From Parelaphostrongylus tenuis (Eukaryota; Nematoda; Chromadorea; Rhabditida; Metastrongylidae), in assembly GCA_019055375.1 (NCBI GenBank), contig JAHQIW010001307.1, positions 437,501-501,500 on the forward strand: a DNA stretch of 64,000 nt, in the 5' to 3' direction. The notes beneath the pieces are model-generated. The model was not told the origin of the DNA, did no database searches, and saw only the letters and a list, made by a program, of their open reading frames with translations. This document shows positions 21,685-35,200 of the stretch, piece after piece; the first letter of the stretch is position 1; every line of letters starts with the position of its first letter. The position numbers and the translations under genes are program-made.

Positions 21685-24600
21685 CTATGATTTTTTCGCA
21701 GCAGCAGCAGCAAGCTTCATGAGTCCTTCGGTTGAGTGGGATTTCGGTCGTTCAAGCGGTAGACCCATGCCTCGAGACCATATCAACTGCGACAAGCAGC
21801 CAAGGGCACGAGAAACACCGAATAAGACCGTGTAAAACGACATTTCGTTCAATCCGAAATACTGCAGCAACACACCAGAGTGCGCGTCAACGTTGGGCCA
21901 TGGGTTCTTCGCCTAAAGATAATACAGGTCAAGCTGGATACCATAGAGACTAAAACTGTTGTCCCCAAAGAACAAAGCGTCAGTTCTGAAACCTACAAAA
22001 GAAGGAACACAAAACGAAATTGAACTACCTTGCCGTGAGCTAGAAGGATATCTGGAGTGATTTTGTACAGAGTTGACACGAGTTTGAACAAGTCGTCCTT
22101 AGGAAGATGTTTCAAAGCAAACTGACGTTGACATTCGTATCGAGGATCGGTCTTTCGAAGCACAGCATGGCCATAGCCAGGAACTACCTAGGATTGGGGG
22201 CTACGGAGTAGAACTACACTGAAAACGAATGTTACACTGATAAGGAATATCTTACTAACTTGACCACTCTCCAGGTGCTTCTCCAACCATTCCTTCAGCT
22301 GTTGCTCAGTGTAGTTAAATCCAATCTCGCTAACGATTTTGTTCAAAAACAGTAAGACCTGAATATTCACCTCATGGAGCATAGATGAGTGGAGGAATTT
22401 TTAAGAGAAAAAACAAACAAACTTCTTGGTTAGCAAGTCCATGCAACGGACCAGCTAATCCGGCCATGGCAGCAGAGAACGAGAGATAAGGATCGGAAAG
22501 AGCGGAACCAACGAGATGTGAAGTGTGAGCGGACACGTTACCTCCTTCGTGGTCGGAATGGATCACGAGGTACAGTCGCATTAGTTCGCAGAACAGAGGA
22601 TCATCATATCCAAGCATTGAGCAGAAGTTTGCCGACCTCAAGAATACTCATACTCATGAATACCAAATGCGTGCGTGCTAATTGAACGTACCAGTCTTTT
22701 TTTGGATCGATAACTCCAACTGCTGATCCATCACGATAGAGATTCCGGTAAATCATGGCAGCCACGGTCGGTAATTTTGCAAGCAAATCCATGGAATCCT
22801 CAAATACGAAGAACTCGTCTCTATTAGAAGATAAATTTGATTTTCATTACAAACCTCGTAAGCGTACTCCCAATAACTAGATTTAGGAACACCGCGGGAA
22901 TAAGCAGCTGCAAATTTACTCTCATTGTTGAGAGCTGCGATAGCAGCAACGAACTGCGCCATCGGATGCAAATTGTCTGGAAAGTTGTCCAGCATGCGAG
23001 CAACATGTGATGGAAGATCTGCACGAGCGTTCCACTCCTTGGTGATAGCACTTGTCTATAAGAAGTAAGCATTTATAATTATGTAATCTAGATGAACTAG
23101 CTGTCTGTACTGCTTATTAGCAATGGTAATATGTTGTAATTATGCATTTAACAGTATTGAATGGTGTACAAAACATTCGACATCATGGGATTCGAGTGGA
23201 ACGCGTCTTCACCTCCGGCCTGATGTTGAATGTTTTATATACCACTCAACACTCTTACATGCATAGATAGCCACGTAGAGTATCACAACATTACCTGGCT
23301 TTCAGTCGGGATGTCTCCAGTACATAGAAGCCACCATATCCCTTCGGGAAGAGGCTCTTCACCTCCGGGAGCTCTTGGTAACTTCTCTTGACATTCAGGA
23401 ATGGAATGTCCACGGAAACGAATACCTTCCTCAGGGTCAAGCACGGACGTTTCAGTCACCATACCTTTCATGGAGCGCATTCCACCGTAAATCTGAAAGC
23501 AACAAAAACCCATCTAGGGGAGGGAGAACTAGGAACCACTATACTAAGAGCGATAATATGGAACTATCTCAGTTACCATATCGATGGAAACGCTTTGGAT
23601 CACGGTGTTTCCATGCTGCTGTCGAAATTCCTTCACTTTAGCATTATGAGCAGGTATTTTCTTAGCAAGTACTTCCTTCAGATTCGTAGACTGATCGGTT
23701 TGCGTTGCGAAATTGGCGGAAGAGATTATCGCTATTCGAGTTACCTGCCAAGAATACAATCATCCAGAAATCCTTTAAATCCACTGCAGTAAAGAGTTGG
23801 AAAATAATTTACTCATAGACTGAAAAACTACAAAGTGTCGTTCACATCGCGTTCACATCATTTGCGGAAATCTGTCATCCAGTCGTGAAAATTAGGTCAA
23901 GCAAAGACAATCTTATGTACTTTTGCTACATTCCAAAGACACAAAACACAAGACATAGACGTACTTATCCCAACTTCCGAGAATTTACAGCGAGAAATAA
24001 CCCAAAAACTGCAGATAATTTGTTTTTTAGACACCAGTTTGACAATAACTGCGGAATCAAAACGAGACGTTTACCCAGAAAACCAAACTGAGTCTTACTC
24101 ACAACCTGTTACTGTCCATTAAAAGACTGTTTCAACAATACAATGTTGTTCTTGAATAAAACAGTGATATAAGCTACAACAAGAATAAACTGGTATGGAC
24201 TTTTCTGCTGTTTTGACCTCTAACTCCATACCTTTCACTTTGTTGTAAGAGAGAATATGTTAAGCTTCGTATGGTGCTTTGATTTTCTTACTTGACAAAA
24301 CCTCTAAATACCTCATTAAGATTTCGCCACAACTGCTTCGAAGTTTCTACGAAATGAAAAATGCATTCTCACACATTGATACATTCAGAACAACTGGATT
24401 CTTGAAACTATTGATCTCAAGGTTTGAGCTGCGGATATAGCTTATTAGAAATGTACCCAAAACACCACAGTCCTACACAGTCTTACAACCTCAATAACAC
24501 TTTTATTTCTACTGGACTAGAGCAATTTATTATGTTTCCAGGACTAAACAGACGTTACACGTCAAATCCAACTAAAACATTTCGGGACTTTGGAACTCTT

Positions 24601-24720
24601 TTTTTAGAAGATGCAGATCTAAAGACCAGTGGGAACGGAATTCTACAACGACATTTCGTCTGCGTTTTTCCATGTGTAGCCAAGCAGAAGATGGCCGAAA
24701 ACTTGATAAATATATACGTC

Positions 24721-24778
<58 letters not shown>

Positions 24779-25222
24779 TACATGCATACGCACATATGCA
24801 CATACGAATCTGTATACAAGTATATATAAGCGCACACATATATATATACTCAAATAATCTAAAGATCATCGAGGTGACAATTCATTACAGAAGTGACTGT
24901 CAACATGAATTACATAAAGTCAAGACATGTGGTCGAATTATTTCGGTCTCGAAAAGACCCCCATTACGAATATGAAAACACTAGAACACCAGCGGTGAAT
25001 CACAAAAGAAGAAAAAACTATTACCTGCACATTCGCAACTGTCTAGGATCATGCTCTGTTCAATGAGTGAAAGGAAAAAAAAGAAAAAAAAAAGAAATTG
25101 ATGCGCAAGAATTGAGTGGAAGCACTGCTTACAGTAAGATCTATGATTGCCGAGAAAATAAAATATCGTACCTTTGGGATGAACTTGCTCGCTCTTCTAA
25201 CTAACTTAGTGGAAAGCACCAT
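21685..25222 (-). CDS. cts-1: Citrate synthase, mitochondrial, nine exons, complete
   Basis: Condenses acetyl-CoA and oxaloacetate to citrate, the entry step of the TCA cycle in the mitochondrial matrix. Exons in transcript order: 25222-25172, 23744-23577, 23492-23295, 23055-22855, 22798-22692, 22636-22423, 22358-22260, 22187-22029, 21912-21685. All introns are GT..AG and phases match, giving 474 residues, close to the 468 I recall for C. elegans CTS-1. The catalytic triad is present: His307 in [11 protein letters not shown], His353 in [13 protein letters not shown] (family signature) and Asp408 in VDAHSGVLL. The spacings of 46 and 55 equal those of pig enzyme residues 274, 320 and 375. The N-terminus [17 protein letters not shown] is basic and suits matrix import. 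The C-terminus ends AAAAAKKS with no peroxisomal SKL. Intron 1 is 1.4 kb and holds a TA microsatellite; the others are 55-239 bp. A TTTTTCAG acceptor lies 18 bp before the ATG. Confidence 0.97.
24722..24775. repeat. (TA)n microsatellite in cts-1 intron 1
   Basis: About 27 uninterrupted TA units, followed by CATA/CACATA-rich sequence to 24845. It produces spurious Tyr-Ile ORFs on both strands. Confidence 0.95.
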
Positions 25223-25240
25223 TGTAGACCACCACCCAAC

Positions 25241-25250
25241 CTGAAAAACA
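25241..25250 (-). promoter_or_regulatory. Probable spliced-leader trans-splice acceptor of cts-1
   Basis: TGTTTTTCAG on the minus strand ends 18 nt before the cts-1 ATG, with no coding exon upstream that could donate to it. This is the usual geometry of SL1 addition in nematodes. A short upstream non-coding exon is the alternative. Confidence 0.55.
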
Positions 25251-25254
25251 GCCA

Positions 25255-26385
25255 CTTCACGAATGTGAGAAATAAAGAATGGAAAGACGTACGAGCAAAG
25301 ACTTATATAAGTAAATAACTGAGAAATGAGACTACGAGGATATCAAAGATCGTCGTATATACCGACGGACGTTCGATTATATCGATAAAAAGGACGGAAC
25401 GGAGAGAGATAGGATCAATCACGAACTCTTAGGAGAACGGTCGTCGATGAACGGACGTACACCCGCTCGTTACGATATGAAAACGAACGTCGCCGTTCGT
25501 ACTAGTGAATGCCTTCGGCCAATCTGAACCACGTACATATTCGATTCCCCGCTCAAGAAAAGCCGCATGCAGATCAAATCAGAAACATCGCAGGACCACC
25601 TGTGTAGTAGAGAACAAGCATAGGAGAAAAGTGACGGGTCCCATTAAGGTTGCCAACACCTGCTTGACTGATGAGGGTGTTGAGATTCACATATGAAAGG
25701 AACATAAACGTGGATGGCAGCCAGCATCGTAAAAGCGAGAGCAGACATGTTCGCTATTCAAAAAGAGAGGAAAATGCACATTTTTGCAGATATAAGACGA
25801 AAAAAAAAAAGAACAATCTTGAAGAAATAACACCACCAAAAAAGAACATGTGACGTCACTAAGCTTCGTTCATTTGGCAAAGATAAGCTATCGATTGAGG
25901 GAAAAGCCCCACAAAAGCTCATTTAGCGGCAAACCCGTAAGTGAATAAGACTTCAAGTAGATTCTATGTACCTTCTATCAAATATCGACCGGTTGACATC
26001 AGCACTTAGGAGCTTCTTCATTCGATTCAAATAATAATGGCAAAAGGCCCCTTCAATTCTAACAAGTTTGATCATATTCCCCAGACTGCGACTATCTATC
26101 CAAGTATTTTCTTGACGAGGCAAAACAAGAATTTGCTATAACAAGATTCGCCTGAGCAGTTGATGTCTCTTCAGATATCGCCTTCTTCAGAGCATCCATA
26201 AATCAGGTTATCTACAACCCTATCAGCCAGACGACCTCCATTACTTCGAAGAAAAATCAGGTATTTCCAGGCACCAAAAAAGGCAAAAGGCGTAGAAACG
26301 TAAGGTGCTCAGATGTTTTTCCCTATATCAAGTTTTCTCATAAGTTTTGGCAGTAGAACAAAAAGAGCATATCTCATGACATACA
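25255..26385. other. Upstream flank of cts-1, likely promoter region
   Basis: 25330-25510 is unusually rich in CG and GACGG/ACGTTCG words, such as CGGACGGACGTTCG-like runs and the palindromic AACGAACGTCGCCGTTCGT. That stands out from the AT-rich surroundings and fits a promoter for a housekeeping gene. The rest to 26385 shows no gene. Confidence 0.3.
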
Positions 26386-26387
26386 TG

Positions 26388-26997
26388 GGTTACTGGTAGT
26401 CATTCGACAGCCCGAATCTCGACAATTTCGATGCTAAGACTGGTCTTCAAAACGGTCTCCATAGAACGCTGTTAGAGCAAAAAGCATATCGCATTTCACA
26501 CTCGAAGTTGCTGGCTCGTCCTTCGAATTTCATAGCGCGTTTCCTTGACGGTGTAAAACGAAAAAAAAATGTACCACTAGAGCGGTAAAACAAAGTCTCT
26601 ATACAGTCCTTATGCAAAAAATCTAGGAAAAAACTTCTAAATAAATGAAGGAAATCGTTCGGCTCTCAAATGACGCGCTTTATCGCGGCGGTAGTTGAAA
26701 TCGCTGCATACAGCCTCACTTATTTAGAAGCTTTCTCCAATTTTCGGAAAAATTCCTAGGTTTTTTGTACGAGAATTGTAGAGGAGACTTTGTTCTATCT
26801 CTATAGACGAATTTTTTTTCTTTGTTTCACACTGCCAAATTAATCTGCTATAGAGTTCAAGCGACGAAGTAACTACTTCGAATGAGAAACACAAGTTTCT
26901 TTTTGCTCTAACAACGCTCTATACAGACCGTTTTGGAAACCAGTCTTGGGATCGAAATTTTCGAGATTCGGGTTACCGAATGGCTACCAGTAATCCA
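26388..26997. repeat. Palindromic (foldback) element of about 0.6 kb
   Basis: The left end TTACTGGTAGTCATTCGACA pairs with the right end TTACCGAATGGCTACCAGTAA after reversal. Pairing continues inward through ACTGGT(C/T)T..AA(A/C)CGGTCT, (A)ACGCTGTTAGAGCAAAAAG, ACAAAGTCTCTA and CTAGGAAAAA. The two arms are about 300 bp each and imperfect. A partial relative of the right arm is at 41570-41670. No transposase is inside, so it resembles a non-autonomous foldback transposon. Confidence 0.7.
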
Positions 26998-26999
26998 CG

Positions 27000-27885
27000 T
27001 ATATCATCAAATTTGGTGTTTATTGCTGTACTGTCAAAATCGATGAGAAGACCAGATAACAAGCTCGCGTTCTGGCTCGTCAAAGAAAAACTGTGGACTT
27101 CTAATTATGTAATTTCAACAAATTTTTCGTAGCTAAGTTGTAAACGCTGCTAATTTCATATATGAACGAACAACCTGATAATGAGTGCACTCAATTATTG
27201 TCTCCTTAAGTGAGTGGAAATGACTGCGTAAAACTGTTTTGACGGAAATCGTGGAAGATGTTCGATCGACGTCCGGCTTATCTCGGCAGCACGACAGTTG
27301 TGACGCGGCGACTTTACAATTAATCAGACCAGCCACTAAAAGGCAACAAGCGTCGAGGACAATCTCGCTCGCAACCACAGATGCAGTCAAAGTCTTACAA
27401 CTTCTAAAAAGACATTTAACGCTGACTCGGTAACACGGGAACGTTTATCAGCTATCCAAGGACGACTTCGAACGGAGAAAAAAACGCTGCGAAAACCGGT
27501 CCGGCAGTTGCGAAATTGCCTCTCATGTAGACGTCTTCAGTGTTGTTGTCGACCAAGTCCTACAACACGGCTTTTTTCCCCCCAAAACCGGGTAACTGAA
27601 CATCACACTGTCTATAAAACTTTGAATCGATCGAAATAGACATTCAATTCAACGACAAGGCGGCGGGCTAAGTGGACAATGAGGTAGATGCCAAAGGATC
27701 ATGTCATGTCAAGGATGCTAGAGGACTCAGTCCAACTGCGTCTTTCGAGGAGCTTCCACAAAAAAATGTCGGTTATGACTGGACATCGCTCAGCCCCTCA
27801 CTACTCTCAAACCTACTATCCATTTGTAGCGACTCTCCGGATTCATTGTCTAATTACAGAGTCATGAATTCTAGTGAGTAAATCT
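27000..27885. other. No assigned gene; two ORF-like segments
   Basis: 27239-27433 (+) and 27672-27881 (+) have balanced composition, for example GLSRQHDSCDAATLQLIRP and KGSCHVKDARGLSPTASFEE, and could be remnants of a retroelement gag or of a gene exon. I cannot link them by splicing or match them to a family. Confidence 0.2.
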
Positions 27886-27889
27886 TCTG

Positions 27890-28170
27890 TAAAGCGCATG
27901 TGGCAGAGGTGCTCTGCGACGTGGTCGACGAGCTGATGGTTTGATCTCGCGCTCGTGGCTCGCCAATCCATCCATCTCTCCGGGGTCGCGAGATTGGTAG
28001 TGGACTGGTCTCAGATTGTCTAGGAGGATAGCTTAACCGAGTCAATGCATCGCTAGGCCACAAGTCATTGTAAAGTCCAGATATGCATTCAGTCACCTCA
28101 AACGATACTAAATCAAAAAGAAGATGATCTATGGCGCATCCCTCCTCAAGGATTGATCAACGTCAAGAGC
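27890..28170 (+). repeat. SINE-like family 1 copy, plus orientation
   Basis: It starts with a degraded tRNA-like head (AAGCGCATGTGGCAGAGGTG) and the B-box-like GGTTTGATCTC, continues with GGCTCGCCAATCCATCCATC and ends in ATGGCGCATCCCTCCTCAAG and GATTGATCAACGTC, a tail shared by the other family 1 copies. Confidence 0.65.
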
Positions 28171-28179
28171 TTTATTCTT

Positions 28180-29015
28180 TTCAAATCTCCTAAAATCTCA
28201 CCAAACATTCAGCACAACATTCATCACTAGCCTAATCGTGAAACTCTTCTATGAAACCTGCCCGCCTTTATTTAAGTTTGAAGAAAGAAATCTGGTCGGA
28301 TACATATCCAAAGACGATTTTAGGAAGAAGTTCCGAAAATCGCTTCGGCAGTTAGTAGCACTTCCTCCTGGAAATTTTGACTACCAATACTAATAAAATC
28401 CTCCAAATGCCACCATTTTTCAGTTATCAAATAACTGAAAATCACGTCTAAGACACAAGTTCAGATCTTCTACAATATCACAGGAAAAAAGAGGGTGTTG
28501 TCTTAAGATTACAATCAATAGAGCTGCTTTTGATAGGTTGTGGTTTCAATAGGTGATTATCTGCTTTTAGCGACGTTCAGTACTATCAAAACAGCTATTG
28601 TCGCGTAAATCAACTGACAAGATAAGAGAGAAAACAGGAAAAAAAAAAGAACGGAAGAACGATATGAATTGCTGGAAACCGATAATATGCGTAAAAATCA
28701 CAATCACGAAAAGAAATCTCTTCATTTGACAAGGTTAAAACCATTAGAACGAACATATTCACAATTGCACAAAGAGAAAATCACATCAGAGAACATCATT
28801 AAGCTCTTGAGATAAAGTGAATTTAAACACAGGACTGACAGGAGTGAACAAGTCAAATGTTGGTAAAACTGTCAAAAATTCCGTAAAACTCTCACAAAAT
28901 CCCGTAAAACCCTCGGGAATAATAACTCTGATTTCTTCATGGAGTACAGCTGCAAAGCTGGGCGCGCATACCTGGTACTCAATCAAATGCATAGTACCAC
29001 TAAACTGATCATTGG
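28180..29015. other. 3' flank of rde-4, no gene recognised
   Basis: A short tandem repeat with the unit GTAAAAC(T/C)(G/C)TCA/CAAAAT lies at 28862-28917. No ORF has family-like features. Confidence 0.4.
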
Positions 29016-29021
29016 AAAGCG

Positions 29022-29031
29022 TTTATTTATT
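29022..29031 (-). terminator. Polyadenylation signal for rde-4
   Basis: TTTATTTATT on the plus strand gives overlapping AATAAA hexamers on the minus strand, about 170 bp past the rde-4 stop. Confidence 0.55.
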
Positions 29032-29200
29032 CAGAATAAAGTGAAGACGAAACTACAATATCTTTGTGATGTGTTGTCTGAACCGTAAGTACAACCAACA
29101 AATTACCAGAGCCTGTAGGTCTTTTTGGCAGAATATTGCCGTCAATCAATCACTTTCCTCCAGAAAAAAACCCGAGGAGCGTAAGGTGTAAGGTCATTCA

Positions 29201-32200
29201 TTAACTAAAAAGCATAAGTGCTATCTGTGCGGCTCGTTGTCTTGCACCTTCTTCAGTTGTATGAGAACCGGGAAAAACGTGATGAACTCTCGACTGTGAC
29301 GGTTCTCCTGGTTTACAATAAGAGATCTTCAACAGGCATTGCGTAAGACCTGAAAAAGCGCCGTTTGAAAATGTTAATCAAAAGTCACTCAAAAATCTGA
29401 ATCACACCGTTCAAGTTGTAGTTTAGAATCAAGGCATATCTTTAGTACATGACTGTTGTGAAAATTATATAGTAGGGAAAAGCCAAGAGCAGAGGTCGAG
29501 TGATCAATTATGCAGGATATTAGGAAGCAAGGTAGGTGCTGGTTCGACACCTTCTCCAACAGTTGCAATGAGCAACGAACGTCTCACGGATTGCTTAGGT
29601 TCGAGTAGGTCCGAGATTGCAAGGGGATTCACCCGACTGAGCCATTCACGTCATTCAAGAAGAAGAGAAATCCCCAGTCGGAAGAACACTTGAAATGTTC
29701 GAAGACCTTTGTGCCTTTGTGGAGGATACAGCAAGGTAGAGGATCCAATGCTTACAAAGTACTGGAATCCACATAGTAAAATGTAATGAAACGTGGTGTA
29801 ATCAATTCAAAAGAACAAAGCCATGATCCTACTCGCATACAGTATTGAATGCTGCACATTGATTCAGGGCCTAGTAAGTCTCATCTACACTTATTTTTAC
29901 TTCGTTGATCCGTCTTCAAAGTGTTTTTTTTTTTCACTGTGCGGATCCCAGCACTTCTGCATTCAATTCGTTATTTCATCATCTTATCGAACGTCGTAGA
30001 ATACATGGTTGAGCGAAACTCCCTGCAATCTCTAAGATATCCTAGCTTTGACGTTCCATAAGACGTTGTTGTTGACGGCCGAAGAGAATTGAGATGGAAG
30101 AGAGGGAGGGAAGGAGGGGAGTTCAGCTCCACGCGCGCTGCGACGAGCATCACAACCACTCAGCCTCAGCGCCCTCAGTATGTCTCATTGCACTTATGAA
30201 TTTCGCCAACATTTTTGTAGAATCTATGATAGAACAGGTCTCATCCATATGAAGGGTGGAGAGGACCAACGTCAGCCGTTTGTCGAACGGCGAATAGAAA
30301 CGGGTGTAATAGCGACGAACGAAAGAAAATCTTTCGCATTGCCTTAAATAAAGCAGGAAGTTCCATGTCTGGCACATGTTCACCCTCGATGACGTCGAAA
30401 ACCCTGCAGCGTATCATCAACCGTTTTAGCTGACCGAAACAACTTTTGAGAGAATCGCCGATCACTCAAGTGCAACATAGTGGATCTAGCAGTGTGTCTA
30501 CACCATACAATCCATAAAATTAGGGCAGTTTCATTGAAAATAGCGGAATTTTGCGAGATAGTGGTTGAAGTTTAGAAAATAATTGGAGCCGCGTCATACA
30601 TGAATGTCTGTCAAAAAAAAAAAAAAGAAGAATTTTGAACGAAGGAGGCTTTTCAAGGAACTCCCACGATCTATTTCCACTCTTATCACTTCATTTAACC
30701 CGTGTCACTAATTACTTCATGTGCGAATCCTACTACTTCAAGCATTCAAATTGTTTTCCTGAATTCATCGCTTGCTTGGTCAAGGATCTGTGATCTCCAT
30801 GAATGTCACAGAAGACTAGCTGAATACATCCTTACGCAATCTCGAGGATAGCCGAGATATGACGTTTAATAGAGTGTCCGTTAGTTGACTGCTGGAGGTT
30901 CTTTGAGAGGAGGAGGAGGAGGAGGAGGGAGGAAGTCAACCTCGCCTTGAGCCGCGCCGGCCACCCCTAGCCACTCGGCCACGGGCCCCCTCGGTGATCT
31001 ATTATAAGCCATAAACCAGACGAGATGCACTATAGCATATACAATTCATTTCAAACATTTAATTTTGCAAATGGAACTTTTGCGATCGCTCTGGTTGTAT
31101 TCAATTGGTAACTCGTCCAACATAGATGTTTCAAGTGGACCATAAAAAGCTGGTATCTATCACCTGTATCACCTGCCATCCCGCTGATCATCGAGTGGCT
31201 CGGATGTGAACCAGCAACACTTTCGTTTTCCATATCGCGTGTAAGAGTAGTCCAGTGAGCTCTACTCACTTTAGGAATTCGCTGAGCATCAAATCTTTCT
31301 TCTAGGCTTCTAGTGAAGAGATCGAACCACCGGGTCTGTGGTCTTCCTGTGGAGCGCTTGACATCGCGAGGAATCCAATCGATAACGGTTCTTCTCCATC
31401 GGTTGTCTTCGAAGCGAATTCGATCCCCGCCCCACTCTCCGGCAATCAATCAACGAACGCCCCGGCCTGGTTATCCTCGAGATTGCAGGAAAATCTGTCT
31501 GATCAGTATTCTAAGATGTTCATGAAAACGACAAAGTCCACAAGGAAGCAATGAATGCGAGGAGACGAATCGAATGTTCGGAGCACTGCGGCCCGTATAT
31601 CAACCGGTTGATTAACTTACGCGGACCCACTTGGAGGACATGACCACGATTAGTCGGCGACTACAATTCTACTTCTCCTTGCAAGACCCGTCGTAAGGTT
31701 TCATTAATTCCCGTGCTGTCTTGCAACAAAAAGTAGTACTGTAATTGACCACTAATCGGGGGCGTGTCCGCCAGCGTGGGTCCGCGGGACAACCGGTTAA
31801 CATGTAAAGACGGTTCGCACACAGATAAAATGAAATTGGACAATAGTCAATAAGAAACCCAAGAGATTGAGGATTACATTAGGAAAACTTAGATCTAGAT
31901 AGATCCAATAAATCACTTACCAAAGACACATTTCTTCTCAAGGATACGGTACTCTTGAGTCGGGGACTCGAATCGTTTTGGATCAGCTAAGATTGCCGTT
32001 AGAACCGCCATAGCGTCAGAACCAGGTGGTTTGCTGCATTGAACTCCATCCACTACCGGATTCATATCGTCGTCCACTTCTGAAGATACATTATCAATCA
32101 AAGAGTTACTTGAAAAGAACAAAAGAACTACGCATACCCATCCAGTCTACATTACAATCTACACAATATCTCTCCTAAGTGGATGAAAATAATTACCAAT

Positions 32201-35200
32201 CAAGCACAGAATTATAAAGGATATAAGGATAATCTCTCGGCGTCGACCAAATTCTCAAGGATGCGCTACGGATTCGTCTTCAATTTTGTGTTACGTCTGA
32301 GGTGACTAGATGCATACCTGGCCTTTACAATGATTCTCGGTGGCCTACCAATGCATTACGTCAGTGTTGTTTATCCTCTCAGACAAGTACAGCACCAATT
32401 CACCGACCCCGAAGGGATGGATGGCTTGGTGAGCCATGAGGGCTCGAGATCGAACCATCGAGCTTTTGTGCGACGCAGGGCACCTCTGATCATTGCGCCA
32501 TGTGCGCTCTCACAGAATCATAAAATACTGAATTCCATTGGTACTCAATATTCACAAGCCTCCATAAAAGTCATACTAATGAATGGCAAAAGTTCCAAAG
32601 AAAAACTCCTACAATTTTGTAGCATAAAATCCTTGAGTTTCTTATGATGACATCATGACAACAGATGGATTGTCACGCCAGGTTAAACATATCTTTGCAA
32701 ACGACACATTCCACGTATGTTCCATGATTTTGTACTCAACGATATCGTTCAACACATCTGACTATCGAGGAAGGGTGGGCCGGACACAATGTGTTTCAAC
32801 CTGTCGAATTCCGCGGACCCAAACTGGAAGTGTCCGTTGGTGTGGGAACGACTCCGCCTCTTCTGGCCCTACTGATCGCCGACTACAGTACTACTTTTCG
32901 TTATAAGAGCGTACGCGAATCAGTTCAAAACTTACCTGAGAACCTGAACGGTAAAAAGTACTGCAATCGGCGACTAATCGGCAATCGGAGGTGGGGTCGT
33001 TTCAAGTCGGCTAACTACCCAATTCGGGTCCTCGAATGTCAGCTGGTTAACAACAACCGATGGGCGAGAGCTTTACGGACTGAATTCCTTGAGATGTTGA
33101 GCGCACCACAGAAAAACCACCTACCCGATGGTCCAATTTCTTCACAAAAAGCCTTTAAGAAGGATATGAATCAGGGTGACTAGTGAAAAATGGAGATGCT
33201 ATTGGTGCTAGCTCGAGTCCGACGGGACGACAAGAGACGAACTGACAAAATGAACATGACATAATGGTAACGTTCTAACGACAACGCTTCAGTTTATTTC
33301 TTGGACGGCAGGAAGAAAAAAATTGAAATCAAAATTCAAAAACAACTCCCCAGCCGACGGACGAATCCTGAGCTTCCGTAATATTTCACCCGTTGGGAAC
33401 AGCGCAGTATTTGACCGGTAGACTCCGCGGACCCAACGTGGGAGTGTGGGAGTGTCCGCCAACTTGGGAACAACTTCACCTCCTCTGCGCCGATTAGTCG
33501 CCAAGTACAGTATTACTTTTCGTTGCAAGACCGCATACGAATCAGTCCAAAAGTTAGCCGCTGGACTTGGAACGAAAAGTGGTACTGTAGTGGGCGGCGA
33601 CAGAGGCGGGGCCGTTCTCACGCTGGCGGACACGCCCAGTTTGGGTCCGTGGGACTCAACTGGTTAGATATACACCACCGATCGCCGCGCCGTAAGCTGG
33701 GCAGCGGCGGGCGGCTTGTTTTGGCGCGCACTGCGCTCGAGATATGAGAATCTATTTGCTTAATTCAAGTTTTGAGAGGGCATTATTACTATCAGATGAT
33801 GGATTATCACAATAAAGACTTCTGTGGAGGTTTTTCAGTGCAAAAAATCCGACTATCGAAAAATCTCATAAGTCTTTATGGGGGAATCACATTCTTTCAA
33901 AAAAACATACTACCAACTGATACATGAAATGTGTTTCTTACTTGAACTATACTTTTCACAGTCATTTGATGGTCTGAAAGATGCAGATTTGAACAGTAGG
34001 CGTGGTTTTTGGAAAGATTCTCATAGTGCGTCCTACAAACGAAAATCTCTCAAAAATCTTACGTCTTGCTCCCAAAAATTTGATCCGACATCACGGGAAT
34101 TTTTTGGCATTATATAGTGATTATATAACACCAAACATCAGCCAAGCGGAACGAATGTTGACCGATTTCGATAACGCCTGTGGAAAGATCGGTCTTCAAC
34201 TGAATCTAACGAAAACAATGTTCATGAGGAACGGATGGGTTTCTAATGCCCCATTCACGCTCAACGGAACGACAATTTCCGAATGCTCCATTTACATCTA
34301 TCTAGGTCGTGAAATCAACATGATGAACGACCTAGCCCCAGAGTTGAGCAGGAGGAAACGAGCGGCTTGGGGAACGTTTAAGAGCATCGAAGATGTAGTG
34401 AAGAGGCCAAAGAACATCCGACTCCGTGCCCACCTTTTCGACTCGACGATTATCCCTGCCCTAACGTATGCAGCAGAAACCTGGTCGCTACGTAAGCAGG
34501 ATGAAAAATCACTTGGAGTTATCGAACGCGCAGTCGAAAGGTCGATGCTAGGAGTATCCCGTATTTCGCAAATGAGAGAAAGGATCCGAAGTTCCGACCT
34601 ACGTCAACGATCGAAAATCAGAGACGACGTTCTACACGCCAGGATGTCGAAAATAAGGTGGGCCGGACACGTGATGCGCTTCGACGACAACCGATGGACG
34701 AGAGCCGTTACCGACTGGATTCCTCGGGACGTCAAGCACTTTAAAGGAAGACCACTGACCCGTTGGTCCGATTTCTTCACGAAAGCGATGGAAGAAAGAT
34801 ATGATGCTCAGCGAATTCCTAGAGCGAGGAGGACCCACTGGGCTACTCTTGCAAGCGATAGGGAAAAATGGAAGAGTTGCTGGTACCCGCTCGAGTCACT
34901 CGACGATCAACGGGACGACAGGTGATACAGGTGATATAGTGATTTTTCGAGTTGAGAAAACTTTATTGCTACTAAAAGAGTGGATATTACTAAAAAAAAA
35001 CTTTTATGAACGTAATTTTAGTAAAAGAGGGCGCCGTGGACGAGTGGTTGTAATGCTGGTCGCGCCGCATGTGGAGCCGAGCTCTGCCCCTCCCCTCAAT
35101 TCTCTTCGGCAGGAAACAACAACGCGCTACGGAATACCACAGCCTGGCTATCCTCGAGATTGCAAGGAGACTCGTTCAACCAGTATTCTACGACCGTCAA

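Noticed and set aside
24424..24857. ORFs with long Tyr-Ile runs on both strands
   Set aside because: They arise from the TA microsatellite in cts-1 intron 1.
32791..33183. 130-codon plus-strand ORF
   Set aside because: It spans MITE copy 2 and a decayed RTE fragment; the reading is accidental across both.
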